From: Curtobacterium sp. MCLR17_036 | GTDB lineage: Bacteria; Actinomycetota; Actinomycetes; Actinomycetales; Microbacteriaceae | Direction of reading: 5' to 3' | Assembly: GCF_003234445.2 (NCBI RefSeq) | Contig: NZ_CP126269.1 | Coordinates: forward strand, 1,674,001 to 1,738,000 | Length of the DNA: 64,000 bases | Notes under the pieces: model-generated | Databases searched by the model: none | What the model was told of the DNA's origin: nothing | Seen by the model: the letters and a program-made list of their open reading frames with translations, nothing else | Position numbers and translations under genes: made by a program | In this document: positions 7,706 to 16,236 of the stretch, piece after piece | How the letters are laid out: every line of letters starts with the position of its first letter | Numbering within the stretch: position 1 is the stretch's first letter

Positions 7706-9100
7706 TCAGACCTGGACGCGGTCGTAGTCCGCCGGCAGGCGGAACGGTGCGTAGGTCTGCATCATCGGGTCGACCCGGGCCTGTGCCCGCTCGACGGCCT
7801 CCTGCGGGGTCGCGGAGCCGATCAGGACGCTCGACCGGGCGTCGGCGAGCGAGTCCCACCAGGCGCCGCCGACCGGCAGCGGCGGTCGGCAGGTGGAGTC
7901 GCCCATGCTCTCGACGAAGAACCGGATGGACTTCGCCGAGGCGGTCGGGTCGCGGAGCGCCTCGACGTTCGACGGCACGCTCGTGGCGGGCACCATGTAC
8001 GTCTTCTGCCCCTGCCGCCCGGTGAAGTACTTCATGACCTCCCACACGGCACGGGTCTTCTTCGACCCCTTCGGCAGGCACAGCGCGTAGCCGCCCGACC
8101 AGGTGTACGACGGGTCGCCGGCGGACTCGGTCGGCAGGTACGACATCGTCCAGTCGAGGTCGTCGGGCCCGTAGTTGTCGAAGGTCTGGATGGTCGAGGG
8201 GACGCTCACCATGAAGGCCATCCGGTCGGCCAGGAACGCCATCTGTCCCGGCGGGTGACCGGTGGGCTCGTAGGTGGCCTTGAACGTGTCGGCTGCGCGG
8301 TAGCCGTAGCGCTCCGCCCAGTCCGCGTAGAACTCGAAGACGCGGCGGACCCCGGCGGAGTCCATCGTCATCCGTGACGCCTGCTGGTCGTAGTAGGACG
8401 CCCCGAGGCCGAGACCCCACGTGAACGGCCACCCCTCGCCGTACCAGGGCAGCAGACCGACGTGCGTGTAGTCGCTGCCGGACTTCTTCGTGACCTTCTC
8501 GCTGACCTCCCACACGCGCTCGAAGGTCGACGGGCCGTTCTGCTCCCAGTCGAACTCGTCCGGGTCGACGCCCGCGTTCCGCAGCATCCGGCGGTTCACG
8601 AACATGCCGCGGGCGTCGGTGTCGTGCGGCAGCCCGTACGTCGCGCCCTCGTACGTCAGCTCGCCGACGGTGAACCCGAGCCACTGCTGCAGGAACTCGT
8701 CCTTCGGCTGGTCCTCGTAGCGGTCGATGAGCTCGTCGATCGGTTCGATGAGGCCGATCGCGGCGTACTGCGCGGCGCTGAACCGGTCGAGCAGCCAGAG
8801 GTCCGGGGCGGTGCCGCCGCGGACCGCCGTGATGATGCTCGTCGCGTCGCCGGTGCCCTGCGACGGCACGACGTCCACCTGGACGTCGATCTCCGGGTGC
8901 AGCCGCGTGAAGTCCTCGATGACCTTCGTCTGGAACGGCACGAACGTGCCGGTGACGCCCCAGAGCGACACCCGGTTCGGGTCGCTGCTGCGGCCGCCGG
9001 AGCCGGTGGAACAGGCCGCCGCGAGCAGGGCGAGGGCTCCGGCTCCGCCCGTGGCGGCCGCTCCGCGCAGGAAGTTCCGTCGGGTGAACGCGTCGGTCAT
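7706..9100 (-). CDS. Carbohydrate ABC transporter substrate-binding lipoprotein
   Basis: A 464-aa family 1 extracellular solute-binding protein. The N-terminus has both a twin-arginine motif (RRNFLRG) and a lipobox (LAAAC, Cys near residue 31), so it is probably exported by Tat and lipid-anchored. The mature part shows the usual sugar-binding pattern: DLWLLDRFSAAQYAAIGLIEPID, then YGLPHDTDARGMFVNRRML, and later SGGYALCLPKGSKK. The ligand is likely an oligosaccharide. Its ATG overlaps the stop of the permease gene by 4 nt (9097-9100). It is last in a three-gene operon; no ATPase or glycosidase gene is nearby, so a shared MsmK-type ATPase would be needed. Confidence 0.9.
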   Translation of the reverse strand: MTDAFTRRNFLRGAAATGGAGALALLAAACSTGSGGRSSDPNRVSLWGVTGTFVPFQTKVIEDFTRLHPEIDVQVDVVPSQGTGDATSIITAVRGGTAPDLWLLDRFSAAQYAAIGLIEPIDELIDRYEDQPKDEFLQQWLGFTVGELTYEGATYGLPHDTDARGMFVNRRMLRNAGVDPDEFDWEQNGPSTFERVWEVSEKVTKKSGSDYTHVGLLPWYGEGWPFTWGLGLGASYYDQQASRMTMDSAGVRRVFEFYADWAERYGYRAADTFKATYEPTGHPPGQMAFLADRMAFMVSVPSTIQTFDNYGPDDLDWTMSYLPTESAGDPSYTWSGGYALCLPKGSKKTRAVWEVMKYFTGRQGQKTYMVPATSVPSNVEALRDPTASAKSIRFFVESMGDSTCRPPLPVGGAWWDSLADARSSVLIGSATPQEAVERAQARVDPMMQTYAPFRLPADYDRVQV

Positions 9101-10050
9101 TTGAAGCTCCCGATCTGGACGCCGCGGAGGAAGCTCCGCTGGAAGAAGAAGAACAGGACGACGAGCGGCAGGATGATGAGGATCGACGCCGCCATCAGCT
9201 GGTTGAACTGGAAGTCCGCGGCGTTGTTCAGCCGGAACACCTGCAACCCGATCGACAGCGTCTGCACGCGTTCGTCCTGCAGGTAGATGAGCGGCCCGAG
9301 GAAGTCGTTCCACGCGCCGACCGCGGCGAAGATGCCGACCGTGACGAGCGCGGCCTTGGCCTGCGGGAACACGATGCGCCACAGGATCCGCCACTCCGAC
9401 GCGCCGTCCATCCGCGCGGCGTCGAGCAGGTCCTTCGGGATCTGCAGCAGGAACTGCCGCAGCAGGAACACGTAGAAGGCGGACCCGAACAGGCTCGGCA
9501 CGATGAGCGGCAGGAAGGTGTTGATCCACCCGAGCCGGGCGTACAGGTCGAACATCGGGATGAGCGTGACCGGGAACGGGATGAACAGCGTCGCGAGGAC
9601 GACGTAGAACACCTTGTCGCGGCCGCGCCAGTCGATGCAGGCGAAGCCGTAGGCGATGACGAGGTTCGAGACCATCGAGAACAGCGTGACGGCGGCGGTG
9701 ATGACGAGCGTGTTCCGGAAGAACGTGAAGAACGGCATCGCGTCGACGGCCTTGCCGAAGTTGGACCAGTCGATCCACTGCGGGAACCACGTCGGCGGGA
9801 AGGCACCGAGCTCGGTGTTCCCCTTCAGCGCCGAGATCACCATCCAGTAGATCGGCACGAGGAACAGCAGGCTCATCGCGATGAGCACCGCGCGGGCACC
9901 GATCGACGACCAGGGGGAGCGGACGGAGCCGTCCGCGTTGCGCGACCGCTCGGCGTCGCGGTCGCGTCGGCCGCGCCCGGACGGACGGACGGCCTCGAGC
10001 GACGAGGTGACGGTGCCCCGGTCGGGGTGGCGTTCGGTTCGCAGGCTCAT
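9097..10050 (-). CDS. Carbohydrate ABC transporter permease, MalG type
   Basis: A 317-aa inner-membrane permease with six predicted helices. The EAA loop that docks the ATPase is DAARMDGASEWRILWRIVFP. A 45-residue cytoplasmic N-terminus rich in Arg and Asp precedes the first helix. It pairs with the upstream MalF-type permease (3 nt between genes) and overlaps the binding-protein gene by 4 nt. The start ATG at 10050 fits the operon spacing. Confidence 0.9.
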   Translation of the reverse strand: MSLRTERHPDRGTVTSSLEAVRPSGRGRRDRDAERSRNADGSVRSPWSSIGARAVLIAMSLLFLVPIYWMVISALKGNTELGAFPPTWFPQWIDWSNFGKAVDAMPFFTFFRNTLVITAAVTLFSMVSNLVIAYGFACIDWRGRDKVFYVVLATLFIPFPVTLIPMFDLYARLGWINTFLPLIVPSLFGSAFYVFLLRQFLLQIPKDLLDAARMDGASEWRILWRIVFPQAKAALVTVGIFAAVGAWNDFLGPLIYLQDERVQTLSIGLQVFRLNNAADFQFNQLMAASILIILPLVVLFFFFQRSFLRGVQIGSFK

Positions 10051-10053
10051 CGG

Positions 10054-11055
10054 TCACTCCCCGGTCACGTCGTAGTTGACGAAGCGCTTGGACAGCCAGT
10101 ACACGAGCCCGGACAGGACCATCCCGGCCAGGAACAGCAGCACGGCCATCGCGCTCGCGAAGCCGAGCTGCGCGTACCCGAACGCGTTCTTGTACAGGTA
10201 GAGCATGTAGAACAACGTCCCGTTGTCCGGGCTGCCGAGGCCGCCCGTGCCGGACGAGATGATGTACGCCTCGGTGAACACCTGCAGGCCGTTGCTGATC
10301 CCGGTGATGAGGTTGAACAGGATCGCCGGCGACAGCAGCGGCAGCGTCAGCGCGAAGAACTGGCGGACCGGACCGGCGCCGTCGACGCGGGCCGCCTCGT
10401 ACAGCGACTTCGGGATCCCACGCATGCCGGCGAGGAAGATGAGCGCCGCGTTGCCCGCCCCCATCTGCGCGAGCGCGATGATGACGAGCTTGGCCGTCGT
10501 CGGGTCGCCGAGCAGGTTCGTCGCGGGGATCCCCACGAGCTTCATCGCCTGGTTCACGATGCCGGTCTGCGGGTTGACGAGCACCACGAAGATGAACGCG
10601 AGCGCGAAGGTCGGGATGAGCGACGGGATGTACAGCGCGGTGCGGTACCAGCTGATCTCGCGGACGTCCTGGTTCATCGCGATCGCGATGACGATGGCGA
10701 CGACGATCCCCACCGGGACCGCGATGACGGCGTAGAACACCGTGTTGCCGACCGCGGTGTGGACGAGCGGGTCGATGAACGCCGCCACGTAGTTGGCGAA
10801 GCCGACCCAGGTCGCGTCCGCCATGCCCGAGTAGCGGGTCAGGCTGATGCCGAACGAGTACAGCAGCGGGTAGGCGACGAACACGAGCACGCCGACGATC
10901 CACGGCGAGATGAACGCGATGCCGATCCGCAGCCGGCGCTTCTCGGCCGGTGTCCACGGATGCCGCTCGCGTGGTCGTCGCCGCTGCGTGGCGGCGGTGC
11001 GGCCGGTCGTGGTCGGCCGTGGTGGTGCGGTCCCGGATCGTGTCGTGGTCGTCAC
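10054..11055 (-). CDS. Carbohydrate ABC transporter permease, MalF type
   Basis: A 333-aa permease with six predicted helices and an EAA loop EAARVDGAGPVRQFFALTLP. The GTG start at 11055 is chosen because a GGAGGGG ribosome binding site lies 6-7 nt upstream; the longer frame to 11109 lacks one. The N-terminus is Thr/Arg-rich and cytoplasmic. It is first in the importer operon and divergent from the ROK regulator, which probably controls it through a dyad at 11140-11156. Confidence 0.9.
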   Translation of the reverse strand: MTTTTRSGTAPPRPTTTGRTAATQRRRPRERHPWTPAEKRRLRIGIAFISPWIVGVLVFVAYPLLYSFGISLTRYSGMADATWVGFANYVAAFIDPLVHTAVGNTVFYAVIAVPVGIVVAIVIAIAMNQDVREISWYRTALYIPSLIPTFALAFIFVVLVNPQTGIVNQAMKLVGIPATNLLGDPTTAKLVIIALAQMGAGNAALIFLAGMRGIPKSLYEAARVDGAGPVRQFFALTLPLLSPAILFNLITGISNGLQVFTEAYIISSGTGGLGSPDNGTLFYMLYLYKNAFGYAQLGFASAMAVLLFLAGMVLSGLVYWLSKRFVNYDVTGE

Positions 11056-11139
11056 GAGCGTCCCCTCCTGCCCCGGGGGACCCCGATGTCCCACGGGCGA
11101 ATCCGTCACCGGGCCGGCGTTCCTGGTCGCCGACCCAGC

Positions 11140-11156
11140 TCAATCCAATTGATTGA
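11140..11156. promoter_or_regulatory. Candidate ROK operator
   Basis: TCAATC-n5-GATTGA is a perfect dyad in the only AT-rich patch of the gap between the divergent permease and ROK genes. TTGACA (11154-11159) overlaps it on the plus strand and TTGTCA on the minus strand. A repressor bound here could block both promoters. The assignment to the ROK protein is inferred from position. Confidence 0.5.
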
Positions 11157-11187
11157 CAAATTCGTTTGGGCAGCGATGCTATGGATC

Positions 11188-12477
11188 ATGGCCGAGCCGC
11201 GTCAACCCTCTCGTCGCAACGTGCTGCATGGCGGAACGGAGCGTGTCGAGCGCGGAGAGCGGGCGGGATCGCGCGGCGACTCGGGGACCGGTACGAACCT
11301 CGTGCACGTCGGCGAGCACAACCGCGCGCTCGTCGTCGACCTCGTCCGGCGGCGGGGGCCGGTCACCCGGGCGGACCTCGCCCGGTCGACCGGCCTGAGC
11401 GCCCAGACCGTGACGAACATCGCGGCGCCGCTCGTGCGGGGCGGCCTCCTGCGGGAGTCCCCGGACGGCGGCCGCGGGCTGGAGGTCGTCGCCACCGCCC
11501 GCTCGGCGGTCGGCGTCCACCTCGATCCGGCGCACCTCGTCGTCGTCCGCACCGACCTGACGGGCCGGGTCCTCGCCGAGGACCACGTCGACCTCGACGC
11601 CGTCGACGACCCCGGCGCGACCCTGGACACCGCGGCCGCCGCGGTCGGACGCGTGTGCGCCGACGGCGCCGCGGTCGACGGCATCGGCCTCGCCGTGCCG
11701 GGCCCGATCGACCCGGACGGCGTCCGCACCGGGTCCCCGGCACAGCTGCCCGCCTGGCAGCACCTGCCCGTCGCCGCGGAGCTCGCCGCCCGCACCGGAG
11801 TGCCGGTCCGACTCGAGAAGGACAGCACCGCCAGCGCCCTCGGCGAGGTCTGGGCCGGTCCCGCGCCCGACGACCTGGTGTCCGTGTTCCTCGGCCACGG
11901 CATCGGCGCGGCGACGGTCGCCCACGGCGAGGTCGTCCGCGGAGCGAGCGGCAACGCCGGCGAGTTCGGCGGCATGCCCGTGCACGCCCACGGCGGCTGG
12001 ACGGAGGTCTGGGAGGCATGCCAACCCCTGCAACAGGTCCGGCGTGCGATCGAAGTCGGGCTGCTGCCCGCCGCGGTGCCGCTCGACCGTGCCGTCGACG
12101 TGCGCCGCGCGTTCGCCCGGCTGTGCGCCCTGCCCGGCGCCGCGCCGCTCGTCGCCGAGGCCGGCGCTGCCCTCGGGTCCGCGCTCGCCCTGGTCGTCGA
12201 ACTGCTCGACGTGCCGCGCGCCACGATCGGCGGCAGCGCGGCACTCGCCGGCGGCGACGTCTTCCTCACCGCCGTCCGACGTCGACTCGCCGAGCGCCTG
12301 CCGTCCGGCCCGTTCCCCACGGTCGCGTTCACGGACCACGGCGAGGCCGCCGTCGCGCGCGGCGCTGCCTGCTCCGTCCTGCGCGCCGGCCTGGCGATGC
12401 CGGTCCTGGTCGCGTCCGGCACCGGCGGTCGGCCGGGAGGCCCGGTGCCCGCCCGCAGCATCGCCCACCCCTGGTGA
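11188..12477 (+). CDS. ROK family transcriptional regulator
   Basis: A 429-aa regulator. The N-terminal winged helix is seen in GPVTRADLARSTGLSAQTVTNIAAPLVRGGLL (residues about 52-85), followed by an actin-like sugar-kinase fold with LGHGIGAATV and GNAGEFGG. The usual ROK zinc cluster (CGxxGCxE) is not present: the corresponding stretch reads GGWTEVWEACQPL, so sugar and zinc binding may be altered. It probably represses the divergent ABC importer in the absence of its sugar. The start at ATG 11188 is uncertain; ATG 11176 is also in frame. Confidence 0.85.
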   Translation: MAEPRQPSRRNVLHGGTERVERGERAGSRGDSGTGTNLVHVGEHNRALVVDLVRRRGPVTRADLARSTGLSAQTVTNIAAPLVRGGLLRESPDGGRGLEVVATARSAVGVHLDPAHLVVVRTDLTGRVLAEDHVDLDAVDDPGATLDTAAAAVGRVCADGAAVDGIGLAVPGPIDPDGVRTGSPAQLPAWQHLPVAAELAARTGVPVRLEKDSTASALGEVWAGPAPDDLVSVFLGHGIGAATVAHGEVVRGASGNAGEFGGMPVHAHGGWTEVWEACQPLQQVRRAIEVGLLPAAVPLDRAVDVRRAFARLCALPGAAPLVAEAGAALGSALALVVELLDVPRATIGGSAALAGGDVFLTAVRRRLAERLPSGPFPTVAFTDHGEAAVARGAACSVLRAGLAMPVLVASGTGGRPGGPVPARSIAHPW

Positions 12478-12510
12478 GCAGTCGCGTCGCGCGCTGCGCT
12501 GCCCGAGGAG

Positions 12511-13071
12511 TCAGCGCGGAACGACCCGCGCCCAGCCGCTCGTGGCGCACCACCGCTGCGGGTCGAAGGTGAAGACGCTCCCCATGCCCGGCTGGTCCAG
12601 CGCACGCGAGACCGGCACGCCGTGCAGGTCCGCGAGCAGCAGTGCCCCGACCGCCCCGTGCGACACGATCGTCACGTCCCCGCCCGCGGCCAGGTGACGG
12701 ACCGCGTCGATGATCCGCGCCTGGGCGTCGACCGCTCGCTCCCACCCGCGCACCGACGACCGGGGTGCGGCGAAGAACGCGTCCACCACGCCCTCGAACT
12801 CGTCGAGGGGCAGGTACCCCGTCGCACTGCGGTCGATCTCGCCGAGCCGGGCGTCCTGCTCGGGGTCGACCCCGACCGCCCGACCCAGGACCGCCGCGGT
12901 CTCTACGGCCTTCCGCTCCGTGCTCGAGACGATCCGGCGCACCCCGGGGTGCCACGCGACCGCGGCCGCTCCGGCTGCCCGGGCCCTGCCCTCGGGCGAG
13001 AGGCCCCACGACTCGATTGGGGCAGCGGGGTCCACGACGACCTCGGCGTGGGTGAGGAACGACGACACCAT
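12511..13071 (-). CDS. Histidine-phosphatase-superfamily protein with altered RHG motif
   Basis: A 186-aa protein with the phosphoglycerate-mutase-like fold: SSTERKAVETA (second catalytic Arg), LGEIDR (acid) and IVSHGAVG (second His). The N-terminal catalytic RHG is replaced by LTHAEV, so the His is kept but the first Arg and the Gly are lost. This subgroup may be a weak phosphatase or bind a different substrate. CAGGAT 6 nt upstream of the ATG suggests a leaderless message, and the -35 region would fall inside the GGGT repeat at 13088-13120. Confidence 0.75.
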   Translation of the reverse strand: MVSSFLTHAEVVVDPAAPIESWGLSPEGRARAAGAAAVAWHPGVRRIVSSTERKAVETAAVLGRAVGVDPEQDARLGEIDRSATGYLPLDEFEGVVDAFFAAPRSSVRGWERAVDAQARIIDAVRHLAAGGDVTIVSHGAVGALLLADLHGVPVSRALDQPGMGSVFTFDPQRWCATSGWARVVPR

Positions 13072-13087
13072 CGGGCGATCCTGCCAC

Positions 13088-13120
13088 GGGGTGGGTGGGT
13101 GGGTGGGTGGGTGGGTGGGT
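13088..13120. repeat. GGGT tetranucleotide microsatellite
   Basis: Eight consecutive G-tracts in (GGGT)n, starting 17 bp upstream of the phosphatase ATG at 13071. With the -10 box at 13083-13078 and a 17-nt spacer, the -35 position (13106-13101) lies inside the repeat. It could form a G-quadruplex and could vary in length by slipped-strand mispairing. Confidence 0.85.
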
Positions 13121-13733
13121 GCGGCGGCGCACGCGCGGGCGGATGCGGGCGTGGCGGGTGCGCGCAGGCGGTGGCGGGGGCAGCGGCGGTGCATGCGGGG
13201 ACGGGCGCGGGCGCGGCGGCGGGGACGGGTGCGGGCGCGGTGGCAATCGCGGCGGCGACGGGTCGAGTGCATGCGGGTGCATCGTGCGACGGAACACCCG
13301 TCGTTCGTCACGTGGTCTGTCGCAACATGCGCCTGCATCGGGTGCGTGTGCATCGTGCGACGGAACACCGGTCGATCGACGCGTGGTCTGTCGCAGGATG
13401 TGCACGCATCGACCTACCGCTGGCAGCACGGCCTCTGCTCGCCGCCGTCCCGGGCGACGGGAACCGGGCGGCGTCGAGGCGCATGCGGGTGCATCGTGCG
13501 ACGGAACACCCGTCGTTCGTCACGTGGTCTGTCGAACCATGCGCCTGCATCGGGTGCGTGTGCATCGGACGACGGACTACCGGTCGATCGACGCGTGGTC
13601 TGTCGCAACATGCGCGCGTACGGACCTCCCGTCGCGAGCACGCCGCCGCCGCCCGCCGCCGCCCGCCGCCCCACGCCGGCCACCGATGCCGGCCCCACCC
13701 GCCGGTGTCGGTGGCCGTCCCTACGGTGTCGAC
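13121..13733. other. Non-coding repeat island
   Basis: No convincing gene in either strand. It begins with G-rich low-complexity sequence (13121-13260) and then holds two 142-bp modules of 71-bp repeats (see next entry) separated by about 70 bp of unique sequence, then a short CCGCC-rich stretch. The promoter of the 13734 gene (TACGGT, 13722-13727) closes it. Confidence 0.7.
13277..13630. repeat. Paired 71-bp repeats (four units)
   Basis: Units begin with GTGCATCGTGCGACGGAACA at 13277, 13348, 13489 and, slightly diverged, 13560. Units 1-2 and 3-4 each have a 71-bp period, and the two pairs are offset by 212 bp, so the pair was copied as a block. Within a unit, GTGCGAC near the start and GTCGCAAC near the end can pair, giving an imperfect stem-loop. 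Odd and even units differ in the middle (CGTCGTTCGTCACG versus GTCGATCGACGCG). Confidence 0.8.
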
Positions 13734-14708
13734 GTGGCCGAACCCGTGGATGCGTGGTGGCGCCGCCGGCAGTGGTCGCGCGGCGCGGCGGTGCCGTACG
13801 CCGTCGGGGCGTTCCGCGCCGAGTGGGCGTCGTACCCGGTGCTCGTGCGGCAGTACCACCCGGAGTGGAACCACGGTGTGGTCCTGTCCCAGGTGCCCCC
13901 GGCCGCCGAGGTCCTGCTGACCTGGGAGTGCGACGTCGGCCACGTCTTCGTCGCCACCCCCGCCGAGCAGCGCGGTCGGCCCGGGCGCGAGCGACGCCGG
14001 TCGGTGTGGTGCCCGGAGTGCGCGGTGCAGGCACAACCCCAGCGCTGGCCGGTGCTGCCGTCGGACTGGCCCGAGCAGGTCCCGGTGCCGCAGCGCGTCG
14101 TCCGTGCGACCGGGCGGCAGACGCTGCCGGCGGCGCCCGCGCGCGGGGTACCTGCCGGCGCGGTCGCCTCGACCCGGTCCCGGTCCCGGTCGCGTCGGCC
14201 CGTCACCGGAGCCCCACGCCAGGCGGGCCAGGCGCCCGCGCGCACGATCTGCGCGAAGACGCCTCGGCTGCCGTCGGGGGAGTCCTTCACGAGCGTCTGC
14301 GCCCCGGCGACGGCCTCGGCGGTCGAGGCCGAGCTCCGTGCGGCGCTCTCCGACCGGTTCGCGTTCACCTTCGACCACACCGCGATCCGGCTCGACCGCC
14401 CGTTCTTCGACCACGTCGAGGTGTGGCCGGACATCGTGCTGCCCGAGCTGCGCGTCGCCATCGAGTACGACTCGACCGGTCGCCACGGCCTCGAACACGT
14501 CGGACCGCGGCAGGAGACCGACCGGCGCAAGGACCGGGCCGTCCGCGGCGTCGGGTGGGAGGTCATCCGCATCCGCACCGGGCGGCTCCAGGCGCTCGGG
14601 CCGCACGACCTCGAGGTGTCCGGCATCTCGCGGGCGACCATCGAGCGGTTGGCCGACACGCTCCGAACCATCCGCGGCGCGTTGTTCGTCGACGCGTACG
14701 CGCGATGA
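13734..14708 (+). CDS. Zinc-ribbon protein with Vsr/DUF559-like nuclease domain
   Basis: A 324-aa protein with two parts. Residues about 60-105 form a treble-clef-like ribbon (WECDVGHVF then WCPECAV). Residues about 190-320 look like a Vsr/DUF559-type PD-(D/E)XK nuclease: DIVLPELRVAIEYDSTG carries the D and ExD acidic pattern, DRRKDRAVRGVGWEVIRIR the following helix and strand. A basic Ser/Arg linker joins them. It is probably a DNA endonuclease or nuclease-derived DNA-binding protein, not a full mismatch-repair Vsr since no cytosine methylase is nearby. The GTG start follows TACGGT (13722-13727) by 6 nt. It borders the 71-bp repeats. Confidence 0.7.
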   Translation: MAEPVDAWWRRRQWSRGAAVPYAVGAFRAEWASYPVLVRQYHPEWNHGVVLSQVPPAAEVLLTWECDVGHVFVATPAEQRGRPGRERRRSVWCPECAVQAQPQRWPVLPSDWPEQVPVPQRVVRATGRQTLPAAPARGVPAGAVASTRSRSRSRRPVTGAPRQAGQAPARTICAKTPRLPSGESFTSVCAPATASAVEAELRAALSDRFAFTFDHTAIRLDRPFFDHVEVWPDIVLPELRVAIEYDSTGRHGLEHVGPRQETDRRKDRAVRGVGWEVIRIRTGRLQALGPHDLEVSGISRATIERLADTLRTIRGALFVDAYAR

Positions 14709-14865
14709 ACGGCGCGGAGCCGGTGACGGGGACGGCGCCGGTGACGGCGGTCGGTGCGGTGACCGGACACGTCACGGCGGCGACACGCGCGCTCCTGTAC
14801 CCCGATCGGGCCCTCGGGGTACGGCGCGCCTGGGACCGCTCCCGCACGGCGGGTAGGCAGGACAC

Positions 14866-16236
14866 GTGACCGTAGCCTTCTGCCTCCACGCCCTCGGATC
14901 GAGTTCCGAGGAGTTCGTCCCGCTCCGCAAGGAGCTCGTGGGCGACCTCGACCTGATCGGTGTCGACCTGCCCGGCTTCGGCCGCAGCCCTGCGTCCTCC
15001 GGGACGACGGTCGAGGAGATGGCCGTGCTGGTCGAGCGCGCGATCGGTGCCAGCGGCGCCACCGACTGGGTGCTGCTCGGCCACTCGATGGGCGGCAAGG
15101 TCGCGACCGTCGTCGCGGACCGCACGATGTCCGGCGCGAACGGCCTGTTCGGCCTGCGCGCCGTGGTCCTGCTCGCGGCATCGCCGCTCGCGCCGGAGCC
15201 GATGGACGAGGAGCGCCGCCGGTCGATGCTGGCGTGGGCGGCCGACGGGCCGATCGACGCCTCGGCCGCCGTGGAGTTCGTCGACGCGAACACCGCCTCG
15301 ACCCTCGCGCCCGACCGGCACCTCACCGCCGTGCAGGACGTCGAACGGACGGACCCCGAGGCCTGGACCGACTGGCTCACCCGCGGCAGCCGCGAGGACT
15401 GGTCCGACGCACCGACGAACCCGGTCCCCGCACTCGTGTTCGCCGGCGCCGAGGACGGCGACCTCGACGCCGACGCGCAGCGGCGCCTGACGCTGCCGCA
15501 CTGGCCGGACTCCGAGCTCCACGTCGTCGACGGTGCCGCGCACCTGCTGCCGTGGGAGCAGCCGGAGGCCGTCGCCGAGCGCATCCGCGACTTCTGCTCG
15601 CGCCGGCTGACGGCAGGGCCGGTCGTCCCGCAGGAGACCGCCCGGGTGATCGCCTCGCCGCGGGTGAGCGCCAAGACCCGTGGCGTCTTCGCCGCGCGTG
15701 CGCTGCCGGACGACCCCGCCGCCGAACCCCGTGCACTCACGGCCCTCCAGCTCGAGACCCTGCGGGCCATCGCCCGGATCGTCGTGCCGCAGCCCGGTGA
15801 ACGACAGGTCGACCTCGCCCTGCGGGTCGACGCGCAGCTCGCCGCCGGCGAGGGCGACGGCTGGCGCACCGACGGCATGCCCACCGATGCCGAGGCGTAC
15901 CGCGGCGCGCTCGACGTGCTCGCCGCCCCGGCGCGTGACGGCGGTCTCGACCAGGCCCTCGAGGCGGTCGCCGCCGGCCGGTACCGCGCCGACGGACGGC
16001 TCGACGCCGCGCAGCTGCGCACCTGGTTCGAGGACGCGAGCGTCGACCTCGTCAAGCAGTGGCTCGCGCACCCGGCGACGATGGCCGAGATCGACTACGA
16101 CGGCTTCGCCAACGGTGGCGACGGTGTCCGCAAACAGGGCTTCCAGCTGCTCGGCGCCGACCAGCGCGAAGCCTGGGAACCCCGGCCGACGGGCACCCCC
16201 GCGACCGGAACCACCACGACTGGAGCAGCACGATGA
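14866..16236 (+). CDS. Alpha/beta hydrolase fused to gluconate 2-dehydrogenase subunit 3-like domain
   Basis: A 456-aa two-domain protein. Residues 1-240 are an alpha/beta hydrolase: oxyanion LHALGSS, nucleophile elbow GHSMGG, acid near AGAEDGDL, His in GAAHLLPW. Residues about 290-435 resemble the small gamma subunit of membrane gluconate 2-dehydrogenase (LQLETLRAIARIVVPQPGE, then WLAHPATMAEIDYDGFANGGDGVRKQGF). No signal peptide is seen, whereas free subunit 3 proteins usually have a Tat signal. The stop overlaps the GMC oxidoreductase start by ATGA, so the two products probably form a complex. The GTG start follows TAGGCA by 6 nt. Confidence 0.75.
   Translation: MTVAFCLHALGSSSEEFVPLRKELVGDLDLIGVDLPGFGRSPASSGTTVEEMAVLVERAIGASGATDWVLLGHSMGGKVATVVADRTMSGANGLFGLRAVVLLAASPLAPEPMDEERRRSMLAWAADGPIDASAAVEFVDANTASTLAPDRHLTAVQDVERTDPEAWTDWLTRGSREDWSDAPTNPVPALVFAGAEDGDLDADAQRRLTLPHWPDSELHVVDGAAHLLPWEQPEAVAERIRDFCSRRLTAGPVVPQETARVIASPRVSAKTRGVFAARALPDDPAAEPRALTALQLETLRAIARIVVPQPGERQVDLALRVDAQLAAGEGDGWRTDGMPTDAEAYRGALDVLAAPARDGGLDQALEAVAAGRYRADGRLDAAQLRTWFEDASVDLVKQWLAHPATMAEIDYDGFANGGDGVRKQGFQLLGADQREAWEPRPTGTPATGTTTTGAAR

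Noticed and set aside
10027..11187. In-frame upstream extension of the ROK regulator to 816 aa
   Set aside because: The extension lies antisense to the MalF-type permease gene and is shadow sequence; the ROK start is near 11188.
13121..13733. CRISPR array in the 13-kb repeat island
   Set aside because: Only four units with a 71-bp period, no constant-repeat/variable-spacer pattern and no cas genes.
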